NCBI RefSeq assembly: GCF_024139115.2
Contig: NC_085140.1
Span: 335,731,099-335,795,098, forward strand
Length of the DNA: 64,000 nucleotides
Direction of reading: 5' to 3'
From: Armigeres subalbatus
Lineage: Eukaryota > Arthropoda > Insecta > Diptera > Culicidae
Shown: positions 44,851 to 56,078 of the stretch, one piece after another
How the letters are laid out: the number at the start of each line of letters is the position of its first letter
Position numbering within the stretch: position 1 is the stretch's first letter
Made by a program: the position numbers and the translations under genes
The notes under the pieces: generated by a model
What the model was told of the DNA's origin: nothing
The model's input: only the letters and a program-made list of their open reading frames with translations
The model's database searches: none

Positions 44851-45669
44851 AATGAAGACTTTGGTGGGTTATAATTTATTATTGTCAAACAGGGAATTGG
44901 ATCCTAAACAAAAAGAGAAAATCCTTCACTTATTAACATCATCCTTAGCACACCGACACACCGTCGGTGCTTAGCATACCGTGAAAGATGTTTTTGCAAG
45001 CTGGTTATAACCGTATTCGATAATTCGAGAGGCTATTTTCCATGATAAATTCTTTTTAAAAAGTTCCCAGATGTAGGAGGCTCGGGTTCTCATGATACCT
45101 TTCACTTGTTTTACACTGTTGTGCGATGAAATCTTCAATTTTCAGACAAAAAGATCACTTTTGAAAAGGCGTCAACCAGCACGACGGAAAATTTTTTCAA
45201 AATGGTTGCTCGAGTAGCTCAACCGGAGGAAAAAAATCAAGAAAACAACATCGAGGGCCTCTACAACAGCGTTCAGCATTTTTTTAATGGCTAGTCGGTT
45301 AATTTTCATTTTTCACTGGTGGGTGGGTTTGTACCGAATTTTTGTGCTGTTCAGCAATTTAGGAATTTAATGATTTGTTCAGTAAAAATGAGTAAACGTC
45401 AGAATAATCAACATAACTTTTTACCGAATCTCGGGAATTTATTACTGACAATCATTGGTGGTCCATTAAAAAACTAGCAGTTCAGTAAAAACGAAATATT
45501 GCAGTTGGAACTCGGCAAATAAAATACCGAACATTGAAATGCTGATTAAGTGTGTACACAATGTACCCGTTGTTAACGTTAAAGCCGAAAACAAACTCAT
45601 GATTTGAAAATGTTTCCCCCGTTCTTTTTAATGCAAGTAGGTAGATAATATTTATTAGGAAAATAAATA
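44851..45669. other. Unassigned AT-rich DNA
   Basis: No gene. Motifs such as agtaaaaacg and ttaccgaatctcggg near 45420-45490 may be the inverse end of an element starting near 44310, but the match is weak. Confidence 0.35.
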
Positions 45670-45671
45670 TA

Positions 45672-45959
45672 CAGTGATCGTTCGCTAATTGGGGCACGAC
45701 CTCACCCCAACTAGCGAATGCCGTTCGCTAATTGGGGCGTTTTGACAAGCGTCAATGTTGTTTACTTTTTGCATTGAACAAAGGAAAATTTTCCTCGCCA
45801 GAAAATATCGATCCCGCCAAACACGGAAACAAAACGTCAACTCTTTTTTGACATCACATTCTGACGTTTAGCTGCTTTTTAATTGGGTTTCGCCCCAATT
45901 AGCGAACCCCCAACTAAAAAGCGCCCCAACTAGAAAACCCCCAATTAGCGAACGTTCAC
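45672..45959. mobile_element. MITE with CAGTGATCGTTCGCTAATT termini, copy 1
   Basis: The left end CAGTGATCGTTCGCTAATTG follows a TA. The right end, gcccc..aattagcgaacgttcac, is its inverse with changes in the last bases. The interior repeats gctaattgggg motifs in both orientations. The CAGT start and TA context suggest the pogo or mariner type. Confidence 0.75.
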
Positions 45960-46056
45960 CAGTGATCGTTCGCTAATTGGGGCACGACCTCACCCCAACT
46001 AGCGAATGCCGTTCGTTGATTGGGGCGCTTTGACAAGCGTCAATGTTGTTTACTTT
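45960..46056. mobile_element. Same MITE, truncated copy 2
   Basis: A second copy starts directly after the first with the same CAGTGATCG end and matches it for 97 bp. It then stops at the TGACGTAGGAC terminus of the next element, so it was broken by that insertion or shares a rearrangement point with it. Confidence 0.7.
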
Positions 46057-46637
46057 TGACGTAGGACTTACGTCTCTCTTTACTATACCGGGTGTCATTT
46101 CAAAATATTCAAATCGACCGCGTTACGCTATGTTGAAAGATTTTAAACGTTAATAGCGTTCGTCTCAGTGGACGAATTTCCGCGGTAAGCCCCTAAATCG
46201 ACAGATTTCAAGTATGCCTTCCATGTCCATGCTTGATAAGACCCGATAAACTTGTTTCAATAGGCATGAAACTGTTTTCAATGAAAAACATTGAGATCAA
46301 GGGAACCTATAAATATGGGTACCGCATAATTCTTGCATCATTCCATTACCACGTTCTGATTGGTGCAGACACCAGCGAATGAGCAGCCGCTGGGTCTGCC
46401 GAGAAGCCATAAAATAGCGCAACGCGATTTTTTCCTTTCATTCTGACCGGGACAAGCGAAGCAACCGCATCATCGATTGAACAGCACTCACACCTTTTAG
46501 CAGGGAATGAAGTCTGCACCGACCGCTTTTCTGGCTCGACACCATCGAAGCTATCATCATCAGCCGAAACCTAGCCAGTACATCATCAGTCCACCCTACA
46601 GACCCGACAAAGCAGCAATGCTGAGCAGATACCGGCA
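46057..46637 (+). mobile_element. TGACGTAGGAC-ended element with promoter-like interior, truncated
   Basis: It begins with TGACGTAGGACTTACGTCT, the end type of the 21604-23590 element. Inside, cctataaatatgg (46307-46319) followed by cttgcatcattcc about 25 bp later looks like a TATA box and initiator, and a second pair, ccataaaatagcgc with tttcattctg, follows at 46409-46443. An attgg (inverted CCAAT) at about 46359 lies between them. Such arrays are usual in histone promoters; the histone link is inference. The right side is cut by the 2.3-kb element at 46638. Confidence 0.45.
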
Positions 46638-48933
46638 CACTATGGGGGATCCCCATACAAGCGAGCGGTCAAAAATAAAATTGGACTTTTAAAGTGATTT
46701 TCCACTTAGTTTTAGCTGTGTATGGTCGAAATAGCATGAATATACAATTTCCAACCCCCCCCCCCCCTTTGGGGATCGTCTATGAATTACGTAATTATTT
46801 TTTTCATAGGTTCGATTAACGTGACAAAGCAAACCTATTTGGGAAGTTGAAATTTCGTGCGTTTTCTTAAGGAGAAGGAAGGGGCTGTACAAAACTAAGT
46901 TCAGCAATTTATGGACATTATGGCGGCGATCATGTTCAATGACATTAATTTCATGACATTCCGTGATATTTTTTGTTCTCACTCTCATGCCTCACAATTT
47001 GTATTTAGAACAATTTGTTTGACAAAGTACTAGGATCTGAAGGATCATAAAGCATTAAATGTTAATCAAATAATCAGAATTGAAAATAACTTTTGAAAAA
47101 GGGTATTAGCAAATTAGAAATCGCAATCCCATGACATTTTTACGTGTACAAGTTATTCAAAAATGAGATTAATATATTCTCAAAAAATGTGGACATTCAT
47201 TGTGGAATGTAAGAATGCTCCATTCTTCCGAAAAGCAAAATTCTTTTTAATTTAAATAACAACACTATTTGAATTACTTTTGATTTGTTTTCATGATTTC
47301 TACAAGTTATATACAGCATCATTCTTTTTCTGTGTCAAGGTTTAAGTCTTCAATGATATTTTCTTCAATTCCATCAACGATGGAAGATGAGATAAATTCA
47401 TCTAAAGTATTAGAAGATAAAGAACTTTTGAAAATCTTCAAATATTACAAAATTACGCATGGCATAAGAATAACTAAGTGAAAAATTTTTTCCAACGTCT
47501 CCTCGTTATCCAAATCGAGCTTAAAATGGATCTGATTCATGTAAGGCACGAAGGAAAATGTCAACATTTGCCTCTCTTGATCATTTTCTTGCATTATGAG
47601 TTCTAAATTTCTTCAACTGTTTATATTGACTTTCCGCTGGTTGTTCAGCCAGTGAACCTCAAAGTGTAGATGAGTGAATAAATATTTCCCTACCATTAGC
47701 CAGACATTCATGAACACTAGCAGGAATTTCATACGCTCCGTTCTAACTAAGATATTGTTCGTCTTTACTTTTGCAATAAACATGTCAGAATTATTGATTC
47801 CAGGAGATTTATAAATATTTACATATTATGAAATCTCATATTTAGTTCTCCATCAGTAGCTAATGAATAGCTCAGAAAATTAGGTTTAGAGAATGACTCA
47901 AACCACTCAAGCCCCAAACGCATTTCAGCGGAATGGCGACGGAAACAGTAAAATTTGACAGGAAATATATGAGCGAACTGTTAAATCCTTCCGTTACCGT
48001 TGTGCTGCATTGCATTGGGGTTTTATTCATTTACTCCTTTGAAAAGTTAATTAAATGAGCTCAAATGGTTATAAATAAAGTCGAAGTTATTACCAATAAA
48101 TGTATTTTGACCATACCCTTTGAGCGCATAGTTCAGTCTGACCCATTTTCAATAGGAAACGATGGGACTAGATTTCCCGTCGAATGAAACTTGTTGCGAG
48201 AAAATCGGACACAAATAAGTGTCTAAATGGCGATTGCGTTCTTTGCGCACATACATACAGACGCGCATGCACACACATACAGACATCACCTCAATTCTTC
48301 GCGCTGAGTTAGTTGATATATACCACTAGGGGTCTCCGGGCCTTCTATCAAACATTCGTTTTTGGAATGAGCATTAACCTTGGAGTACGAGAGAGGCAAA
48401 ACACGGTAAAAAACAAATGAAAAAATCAGAGTGACTTAACTCTGTTAATTGCAAATACTGGCAAGAAATTCTTTCGGGACATTTTAGTCGAAGCTTTGTC
48501 CTTGATGTGTATCATAAAGAACCCGGGGATTCCTGAGGAAAAAAAGTTCTTCACTATCAAAGTTGAAAATAGCGTCGTTTTTGGAAAAATATTGCTTCCG
48601 CATTTTTTCAATTTTTTCACAGTGTAACCATTAGTTTTTGCACACCATTTAAAATCTTATACAATAACTTTTTTAGTGATGTAGTAGCATTGAATAAAAA
48701 ACATTTAAAAAATATTTCAATAAATAGTTGAAAAGACAATATGTTTTCAGAAAATTTGCTAACTTTTTACCCATTTCTGACTTTGCCACCTTATATCTTT
48801 GGAACTAGTGCACCTAGAGACTTCAAATTCAGAATTTCTCTTAATTAGAGTATTGACAATGGAGAGAAAATATTTTAAAATAATTCGGAAGACATGACAT
48901 TTTCGATTAATGACCGCCCGAAATCCTATAGTG
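46638..48933 (+). mobile_element. CACTAT-ended TIR element, copy 2 (2.3 kb)
   Basis: It aligns end to end with copy 1 at 25219-27515, with scattered single-base differences and short indels, more frequent in the last 500 bp. The flanks agree only in ca (46636-46637 and 48934-48935), unlike the tgatg of copy 1. It interrupts the element starting at 46057. The short frames 46689-46988, 47293-47481 and 48426-48620 also occur in copy 1 and are repeat-derived. Confidence 0.85.
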
Positions 48934-49213
48934 CACATGTGGTATAGCGGTTCATGCAACCTATATACAACTGAATTCGGTTACATTTGAGTTGCAGCAG
49001 CTAAATTTGTTCGACTTGTGCTGCTAGGGTATTTACCCGATAGCTACTGCTCGCACTTGTCTCGACGGGAGCAAAGCGCAATACAAGCGCATGATCACTC
49101 CGAAGATCGAATCAATACTAAATTTTCAAAACGACCCATCTGCTTTTGTCATCATAGATTCAAAAGTCGATCTGTATAAATAAATAATTAAATAAATATA
49201 TAAATAAATAAAT
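48934..49213. other. Unassigned spacer ending in an AAATA-type simple repeat
   Basis: No feature apart from an aaataaat simple repeat at about 49178-49212. Confidence 0.4.
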
Positions 49214-49391
49214 GAAAGTGAGTAGTGCGAAATAAGAAATGAGGTGTCCCACTACTCACTTAGCACTTCCCACTTTTCACAGTGAGAAGTGAGAAATGAT
49301 GAGTGAGAAATGAGACGTCTCTTTTCTCACTTCGCACTAATCATTTCTCACTTCTCACTGTGAGAAGTGAGAAGTACGAAGTGAATAGTGA
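49214..49391. repeat. gagaagtgagaa minisatellite, left block
   Basis: Irregular repeats of gtgagaagtgag and its inverse (cacttctcac) form small palindromes such as acttctcactgtgagaagt. The same sequence type resumes at 61158 on the other side of the 11.8-kb segment. Confidence 0.85.
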
Positions 49392-49569
49392 TACACTCAA
49401 CCCTCTTTTTACGGCAGTTTTTTTACGTCACTTCGTTTTACGGCCTCCTTTTTACGGCACGTGACGTAAAAAGAATTTTAAACATTATTGACATCCAAAA
49501 GTAAGCCTATAAGAAGGCACTCTTAGAAACCCAAAGAACAAAGTAGATGCTTTGTATACACATAATTTG

Positions 49570-49885
49570 CCTTCAACAATTGTTCCGTTCCAGGTCATCC
49601 AAGAATTTCCTGGAGTCTACACGCGTAACCGAGGACCTAAGGTCTACAAGCGTGGCGAAAGAGCTGTTATCTATTGTAAAAAATGGTTTATGCCCAATTT
49701 GATATATTGAACCAAATTCCGTTCCAGGTCATACAAGAATTCCCTGGATTATAGGTCTACCCGCGATACCGAAGGGCTGTTATCTCTTTTATTAAATGGT
49801 TCATGCTCTATATGATCTATTAAACCAAACTCAATATGCCTTAAGCAGCCGTTCCTTTCCTGGTCATCCAAGAACTCCTAGACTC
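49570..49885 (+). repeat. Units of about 165 bp (ccaggtcatccaagaattcc type)
   Basis: The phrases gttccgttccaggtcat, gtctacacgcgtaacc, gctgttatctcttt and atggttcatgc recur two to three times. The same unit, in the same orientation, appears at 53080-53480. Confidence 0.75.
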
Positions 49886-49894
49886 CTCCGCCGC

Positions 49895-50365
49895 GGATTA
49901 ATCCCAAATATGTCCTCCGTGTCAAATGTAGGCATATGAGTTGTTCTAAGATCTCCAATTGTCCTTGAGTTTAAATCAAATGTTCTGAAGAATCAACCAA
50001 GGCTTCCATGATGTCCATAGCTCCGGCAATGACCCAATTATGTTCTCCGAGTATTTTACTTTCACTTGCGTCTCAAATCCAGACATATGAGATGTAGTAA
50101 GATCTCCAAATCGTCCTGGAGTTTGAATCAGCTGCGGTATCAACCCAATTATGTCCTCCGATCATTTGTCTTTCACTTGGGTCTCAAATCCAGACATATG
50201 AGATGTAGTAAGATCTCCAAATCGTCCTGGAGTTTGAATCAAATGGTCTGCCGAATCAACCGAGGCTTCCATGATGTCCTCAGCCGCGGTATCAACCCAA
50301 TTATGTCCTCCGAGTATTTGTCTTTCACTTGCGTCTCAAATCCAGACATATGAGATGTAGTAAGG
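49895..50365 (-). repeat. 152-bp satellite units, left array
   Basis: About three units, one missing about 41 bp. The core reads gagatgtagtaagatctccaa, gtttgaatcaaatggtctgcc and gtatttgtctttcac. These face the opposite way to the units right of 53.4 kb. Confidence 0.85.
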
Positions 50366-50745
50366 CTTGTAAAATGTCATCTGCATTTCATTTGACTAAT
50401 TTGTTCATAACTTTTTTCAGAAGCCAAATTTACTTCATATTTTTGGATGTACTCATAACGCTTGAAAAGGGCTATATTTTTGTCCAAGGGTACATTGCTC
50501 TAAATATAACATCTGAGGCTGGGGAGTGAAAACTTTCCAAAATGTCACGTGTCATTTGACATAACTTGACATCATTTGAATGACATTTTGCCTCCCACGC
50601 CTCAGATATTTACAGCAATGTCTTATTAGACAATGTTGTAGGCGCATTTAAGGGCTATAAGTTCGACATACCTCAGGAGCCGATAGCCAACTTCTGAACA
50701 AGTTTTGGAAAAATATACAAACGAATGCAAATGACATTTTACAAC
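50366..50745. other. Unassigned spacer within the satellite region
   Basis: Two partly inverted stretches around aaaatgtcat and catttgaatgacattttg lie at 50375-50400 and 50540-50740, so this may be a small foldback insertion in a satellite unit: the unit breaks off at 50362 (taaggcttgtaaaatgtcat) and resumes at about 50745 (tttgaaccaaatgg). Confidence 0.5.
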
Positions 50746-50845
50746 ACTGGTTTGAACCAAATGGTCTGCCGAATCCACCAAGGCTTCCATGATGACCATA
50801 GCTGCGGTATCAACCCAATTATGTCTTACGAGTCTTACGAGTCTT
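50745..50845 (-). repeat. Partial 152-bp satellite unit
   Basis: The phrases ttgaaccaaatggtctgccg, caaggcttccatgatg and ctgcggtatcaacccaatta match the unit. It continues the unit interrupted at 50362. Confidence 0.75.
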
Positions 50846-51230
50846 CAAATGGCTGTTCGGCCACTTTGAGAGTTGACGTAAAGTCAATGTCAACTTCTCT
50901 CCACGAACAGCCTAGATAGCCGTGTGGTGTCGGCAGCTGGTTATCTGGCTAAGAATAACATTACGGATTGCCTGTTCCAGTGCTAAAAGTCCACCATACA
51001 GGTGACCCCTAATTCTCGGTGTGATGCGGCTTTATGCTTACCGTGCCTACGAATGAATGGTTAGGGGGTCTAATAAGAACTAACCGCAAACGGAGCCTGT
51101 GAAGCACCAGGGCCCCCTTCACAGTATTTTAGCCCTCGCTGCGCTAACCGGAGCTATGGCGTAGTTGACTTTTTACTTCTCCGAGATAATCGGCTACTCT
51201 TATTCAACCTCATCGTGAGGTTAAATAAGA
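50846..51230. repeat. Unnamed dispersed repeat
   Basis: A GC-richer block (for example ggtgacccctaattctcgg, gctaaccggagctatgg) that resembles a mosquito retroelement or SINE relative I cannot name. No frame of note. Confidence 0.4.
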
Positions 51231-52440
51231 GTAGGGTTATGAATATGTGTTTTAATTAGTTTTCAACAAATTGTCACCTAAATGGATTCGCATTATGCGT
51301 TTCTTGCAATGTGCTTTGTGTATGTTACCTATATGGATTCGCATTATGCGTTTTTTCACAGTGTACTATGTATCTCGTCCTTGACGTTTGGCTTCGGCTA
51401 CTCTTGCTCAATCTCAACGTGAGTGTGGGATTATGAATATGTGTTTTACATAGCTGTTCAACAAACTTCCACCTATATGGATTCGCATTATGCATTTTTT
51501 TTACAATGTGCTTTGTGTTTGTCTCCTATATGGATTCGCATTATGCGCTTTTCACAGTGTACTCTGTGTTTCGTCTTTGACGTTCGGCTTCAGCTATTCT
51601 GGTTTAATCTCAACTTGAGGTTGAATAAGGGTGGGGTTATGAATATGTTTTTTACTTAGTTTTTCAACAGATTTTCACCTATATGGATTCGCATTATGCG
51701 TGTTTTTTTTTTACAATGTACTTTGTGTTTGTCACCTATATGGATTCGTATTATGCGTTTTTCAAAGTGTAATCTGTGTTTCGTCTTTGATGTTTGGCTT
51801 CAGCTACTCTTGTTTAATCTCAACTTGAGGTTGAATAAAGGTGGGGTTATGAAAATGTTTTTTTTTATTTAGTTTTTTTTAACAAATTGTCACCTATATG
51901 GATTCGCATTATGCGTTTTTTTTACAATGTACTTTGTGTATGTTACCTTTATGGATTCGCATTATGCGTTTTTCACAGTGTACTTTGTGTCTCGTCCTTG
52001 ACGTTCGGCTTCGGTTACTCTTGTTCAATCTCAACGTGAGGTTAAATAAGAGTGGGGTTATGAATATGTGTTTTACTTAGTTTTCAACAAATTGACACCT
52101 ATATGGATTCGCATTATGCGTTTTTTTATAATGTACTTTGTGTATGTTACCTTTATGGATTCGCATTATGCGTTTTTCACAGTGTACTCTGTGTCTAGTC
52201 CTTGACGTTCGGCTTCGGCTACTCTTGTTCAATCTCAACGTGAGGTTAAATAAGAGTGGGGTTATGAATATGTGTTTTACTTAGTTTTCAACAAATTGTC
52301 ACCTATATGGATTCGCATTATGCGTTTTTTTACAATGTACTTTGTGATTGTCACCTATATGGATTCGCATTATGCGTTTTTCACAGTGCACTCTGTGTTT
52401 CGTCTTTGACGTTCGTCCATTGTTACGTCCTCTGTGTTTT
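51231..52440 (+). repeat. 206-bp tandem array, about six units
   Basis: gggttatgaatatgt recurs at about 51235, 51429, 51634, 51844, 52055 and 52261, giving a period of 194-211 bp. Each unit holds two copies of cctatatggattcgcattat, an acgttcggcttcgg block and a palindrome around caacgtgaggtt. Frames such as 51423-51659 and 51898-52080 are made by the repeat. Confidence 0.9.
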
Positions 52441-52669
52441 TGTGACACCTCTCTTTAGTCCCTAGCTGAATGCGTGTGTGTCTACATAATTGGCTTTCCT
52501 ATAAATGGTTCCATTCTCCTTTCCAACTTCACTTCCTCTTCCTTTCCCCTTTTCACTTCCTTTTCCGTCAGGTAAATGATGAGAAAGGCCAGTGAAGGCG
52601 ATGGCACAAATCTCCCAAATTGAGGGGAACGTGCCTCCTGAGCCGACGTTCTGATACCTGATACCTGCG
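52441..52669. other. Short spacer
   Basis: CT-rich stretch (ttcacttcctcttcc type) at 52510-52570. Nothing else seen. Confidence 0.4.
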
Positions 52670-53040
52670 TCTCAAATCTAGACATATGAGATGTTTTAAG
52701 ATCTCCAAATTGTCCAGGAGTTTGAATCAAATGGTCTGCCGGATCAACCAAGGCTTCCATGATGCCCCATGCCGTGGTATCAGCACAATTATGTTTCCAG
52801 GGTATTTGTCTTTCACTTGCGTTTCAATTCCAGGCATATGAGTTGTTGTAAGATCTCCAAATTGTCCTGTAGCTTGAATCAAATGGTTTGCCGAATCAAC
52901 CAAGGCCTTCATGACGTCTCCAGCAACCCCAGTAACAACCTGCGCAGCACAAGTCAGACAATCATACCAAGGAACATTTTTAGTTCTATAATGGTCATGA
53001 AAACCATTATTCGCTCTACATGACTTCGGTAAAATCAGCA
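52670..53040 (-). repeat. 152-bp satellite units, second left array
   Basis: About two units in the same orientation as 49.9-50.4 kb. Minus-strand translation gives KALVDSANHLIQATGQFGDL, a phrase found in every unit; it is discussed under findings. Confidence 0.85.
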
Positions 53041-53079
53041 TAAAACTAAAATGTTTGTAGGGATGGTTCTAGCAATTTG

Positions 53080-53485
53080 ATTGTGACTAAATTCGGCAAT
53101 TCATATGGGCCATGCCCTTTTTGATCCATAGAACTAAAGTGAATACGGCTTCAACTATTGTTCCATTGCAGATCATCCATGAATATCATCCATCCCTGAA
53201 ATATAAGCTTTACGGTCAACACGCGTAACCAAAAGGCTGTTATCTCTTTAAAAAACTTGCTCATACCCGTTTTGATCCATAGGACTAAATTGGATACCTC
53301 TTCAACTATTGTTCCATTCCAGGTAATTTAAGAAAGTCATGGAGTACTGGTCTTTAGGTCTACAGAATTATTATTTTTAAATGGTTCGTCTCATTTTGAT
53401 CCACAGATCCATAGTAGATACGCATTTAACAATTATTCCACTCCAGGTCATCGAAGAAATATCTGAAGTCTAGACTTCGTGGCCG
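53080..53485 (+). repeat. Units of about 165 bp, second block
   Basis: About two and a half copies of the unit at 49570 (attgttccattccaggt, ttttgatccatag). Lies at the point where the 152-bp units change direction. Confidence 0.75.
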
Positions 53486-54870
53486 GGGATATAAAGGAAG
53501 TCGTGATTGATTCGGTAGACCATTTGATAAGATCTCCAGGACAATTGGGAGATCTTACAACATGTTACATGTCAGAATTTGAGACGCATTTCGCAAACTA
53601 TCCAAATTCCAGGAAAACTTTGAGATCTAACAACACCTCATATGCCTTGATTTAAGACGAGTGAAAGACAAACACTCAGGGAATACCAGGCATTGCAATT
53701 TATCCCATCATTCGATCTTCTGAGCAAAGATACTGATGATATGCAGGGATATCGATCTTAGTTATCTATCTGCTCAGTAAACAAAGTGCAATTTTCACCA
53801 TGGAGAAAAGTTTTTTCACTGCTCTTGTTGTAGCAACGCCCTCGCAACGTGAACAAACCCCGAACCGCGCTGGCTATCAGGATCATCTTCAGATGCTCAA
53901 ATGATTTTATCTTTCCAGAGTGCTCTTTGATTAGGGATAATATCTTTGCACAAGCAAAGATGATATCCTGTGCTCAGATGATATTGCAATGCCTGGGGAA
54001 TATAATTGAGTTGATACCGCGAGTGAAAAAATCATGAAAGCCTTGGTTGATTTGGTAGACCATTTGATTCAAACTCCAGGACAATTTGAAGATCTTACAA
54101 CATCTTACAACATCTTACATGCTGAAATTTGTGACTCAAGTGAAAGACTAATACTCAGAAGACAAAATTGGGTTGACACCGCGGTTGGAGGAACCATGGA
54201 AGCTTTTGTTGATTCATTAGACCATTCGATTCAAACTCCAGGACAATTAGGAGATCTTACAACACCTCATATGCCTTGTTTTGAGATGCAAGTGAAAGAA
54301 AAATATTTAGAGAACATATTATAGTTGATACCACGGCTTAGGACATCATGAAATCTTTGGTTGATTCAAAACATCATTTGAATTAAGCTCCAGGACAATT
54401 TGGAGATCTTAGAACATCTCATATACCTGTATTTGAGACGTTAGTAAAAGACCAATGCTCAGAAGACAAAATTGGGTTGATACCGCGGCTGGCGACATCG
54501 TGAAAGCCTTGTTTGATTTGGCAGAACATTTGATTTAAACTCCAGAAAAATTTGGAGATCTTAAAACGTATCATATGCCTGTATTTGAGACGTAAGTGAA
54601 AGACAAATAATCGGAGGACATAATTGGTTTGATATCGCTGCTGGGGGCATCATAAAAGCCTTTGGTTGATTCATTACACCATTTGATTCAAACTCCAGGA
54701 CAATTTGGAGATCTTACAATAACGAATATGCCTGTATTTGAGACGTTAGTAAAAGACCAATACTCAGAAGACAAAGTTGGGTTTGACATCGAGGCTGGAG
54801 ACATCGTGGAAGCCTTTGGTTGATTTTGTAGAACATTTGATTCAATCTCCAGGACAATTAGCAAATCTTA
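53486..54870 (+). repeat. 152-bp satellite units, right array (before the LINE)
   Basis: About seven partly diverged units reading gaagccttggttgattc, accatttgattcaaactcc and aggacaatttggagatctta. The stretch 53700-54020 is a different insert with no recognised family. The last unit is cut at 54870 by the L1-like element and resumes at 59327. Confidence 0.85.
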
Positions 54871-54998
54871 GAGATCCCGCTCAACTTCTGAGACGAGCAG
54901 ACGTGTTTTCCATTGCGCTCTCCGAAAGTCAAGCGATTAATAACGGTGGTTTACTTTTCATCTGTCCGAGCCGCGTCGCGCGCTTTTAGTGTATCGCG
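54871..54998 (+). promoter_or_regulatory. 5' UTR and probable internal promoter of the L1-like element
   Basis: Full-length LINEs usually carry an internal RNA polymerase II promoter in this position. The sequence starts gagatcccgctcaacttctg and is GC-richer than the satellite around it. No TATA box is visible. Function is inferred from position. Confidence 0.4.
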
Positions 54999-56069
54999 AT
55001 GAGGCGAGAAAACACTTTTCGAATCGATTATTCGCGCTTCCCAGTGAAGCCGTCATTCGAGAAGGTGCATGGCTTTTGCCGCACAGTGCTAGGACTGAAG
55101 AAAGAAGACGTAGAGAGACTCCAGTGCCATCGCGGTGAACAATGTGCGTTCGTCAAGGTCAAAGACCTGACGCTCGCACAGAAAATCGTGGACGATCACG
55201 ATGAAAAACATGAAGTGGACATTGCGGGGAAGAAGCACAAGCTGCGTATAACCATCGAAGATGGAAGTGTGGAAGTGAAAGTGCACGATTTGCCGGAAAA
55301 CATTTCCGAAGAGAAGATAGTTGAGTTCCTCAGTGCGTTCGGAGAAGTGATCTCGTTGCGCGAATTGACTTGGGGTGATGGTTTCGAGTTCGGTGGAATC
55401 CCGCTCGGCATATGGTCGGCCCGTATGCTTATACAACGAAACATCGATTCGTGGGTCACGATCGATGGCCAGCAGGCGTACATCGTCTACAAGGGGCAGA
55501 TTTCCTCTTGCAAACACTGCAAAGAGCAGGCCCACACTGGCATTTCTTGTGTGCAAAACAAGAAACTACTGGTTCAAAAAAGCTACGCCAACGTGACGAA
55601 GCAAGCTGGACCACGACAACCACCGAAAAAGGCAGACGGTGCGAAAACCCCGATCGCTAAACCGGTCGGTCAGCGCTCTGTCGCTCCTCCATCAGCATCG
55701 CTGGAAGCCTTTCCCGAGCTACCGAAGTTGGCGAGTCAGACCGAACCATCTGGCTCAAAAAATCTACCAGCAAGTCAGCCAGCTGTAGGCACCGCACGAA
55801 CGGTACCCCCCCACTCACTGTTGCAAACACAACAAGCACGTAGCTCTTCATCGTCGTCAATGCGAACAACCACACAACCACAATGCGCCGAGGTGGTATT
55901 AGAGGATATTTTCAGGAAGCCTGTAAACGTGATTCGGTCACAAAGCCGAATAGCCGGCAACGAAACGGATGATTCGTCAACATCGACAAGAAGTAGCCGG
56001 AGCCGAGGTCGTCCTCCCGGCAAGAAACAACGATGTGACGACGGCGACGATGAGCGGGACGAGAAATAA
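54999..56069 (+). CDS. L1-like ORF1: RNA-binding protein with RRM and CCHC knuckle
   Basis: This 356-residue protein would bind the element's RNA and form the ribonucleoprotein particle needed for retrotransposition. Residues about 91-160 look like an RNA-recognition motif: VEVKVHDLPENISEEKIVEF and then FGEVISLREL. A zinc knuckle, CKHCKEQAHTGISC (CX2CX4HX4C), lies at 171-184. The rest is Pro/Ser-rich and low in complexity, with a basic, acidic tail (SRSRGRPPGKKQRCDDGDDE). RRM plus CCHC is the ORF1 layout of Tx1/L1-type elements of insects. The start codon at 54999 is the first ATG in frame after the 5' UTR. The frame has no stop or frameshift. ORF2 begins 9 bp after its stop. The minus-strand and +2 frames here are shadows. 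Confidence 0.9.
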   Translation: MRRENTFRIDYSRFPVKPSFEKVHGFCRTVLGLKKEDVERLQCHRGEQCAFVKVKDLTLAQKIVDDHDEKHEVDIAGKKHKLRITIEDGSVEVKVHDLPENISEEKIVEFLSAFGEVISLRELTWGDGFEFGGIPLGIWSARMLIQRNIDSWVTIDGQQAYIVYKGQISSCKHCKEQAHTGISCVQNKKLLVQKSYANVTKQAGPRQPPKKADGAKTPIAKPVGQRSVAPPSASLEAFPELPKLASQTEPSGSKNLPASQPAVGTARTVPPHSLLQTQQARSSSSSSMRTTTQPQCAEVVLEDIFRKPVNVIRSQSRIAGNETDDSSTSTRSSRSRGRPPGKKQRCDDGDDERDEK

Positions 56070-56078
56070 AAATCATAA

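Noticed and set aside
44310..45490. TIR element with accgaaatcggtaaaat ends
   Set aside because: The left palindrome is clear but the right end matches only weakly, so I could not support its borders.
47293..47481. 62-residue frame identical in both 2.3-kb elements
   Set aside because: Identity reflects the recent duplication of the whole element, non-coding parts included.
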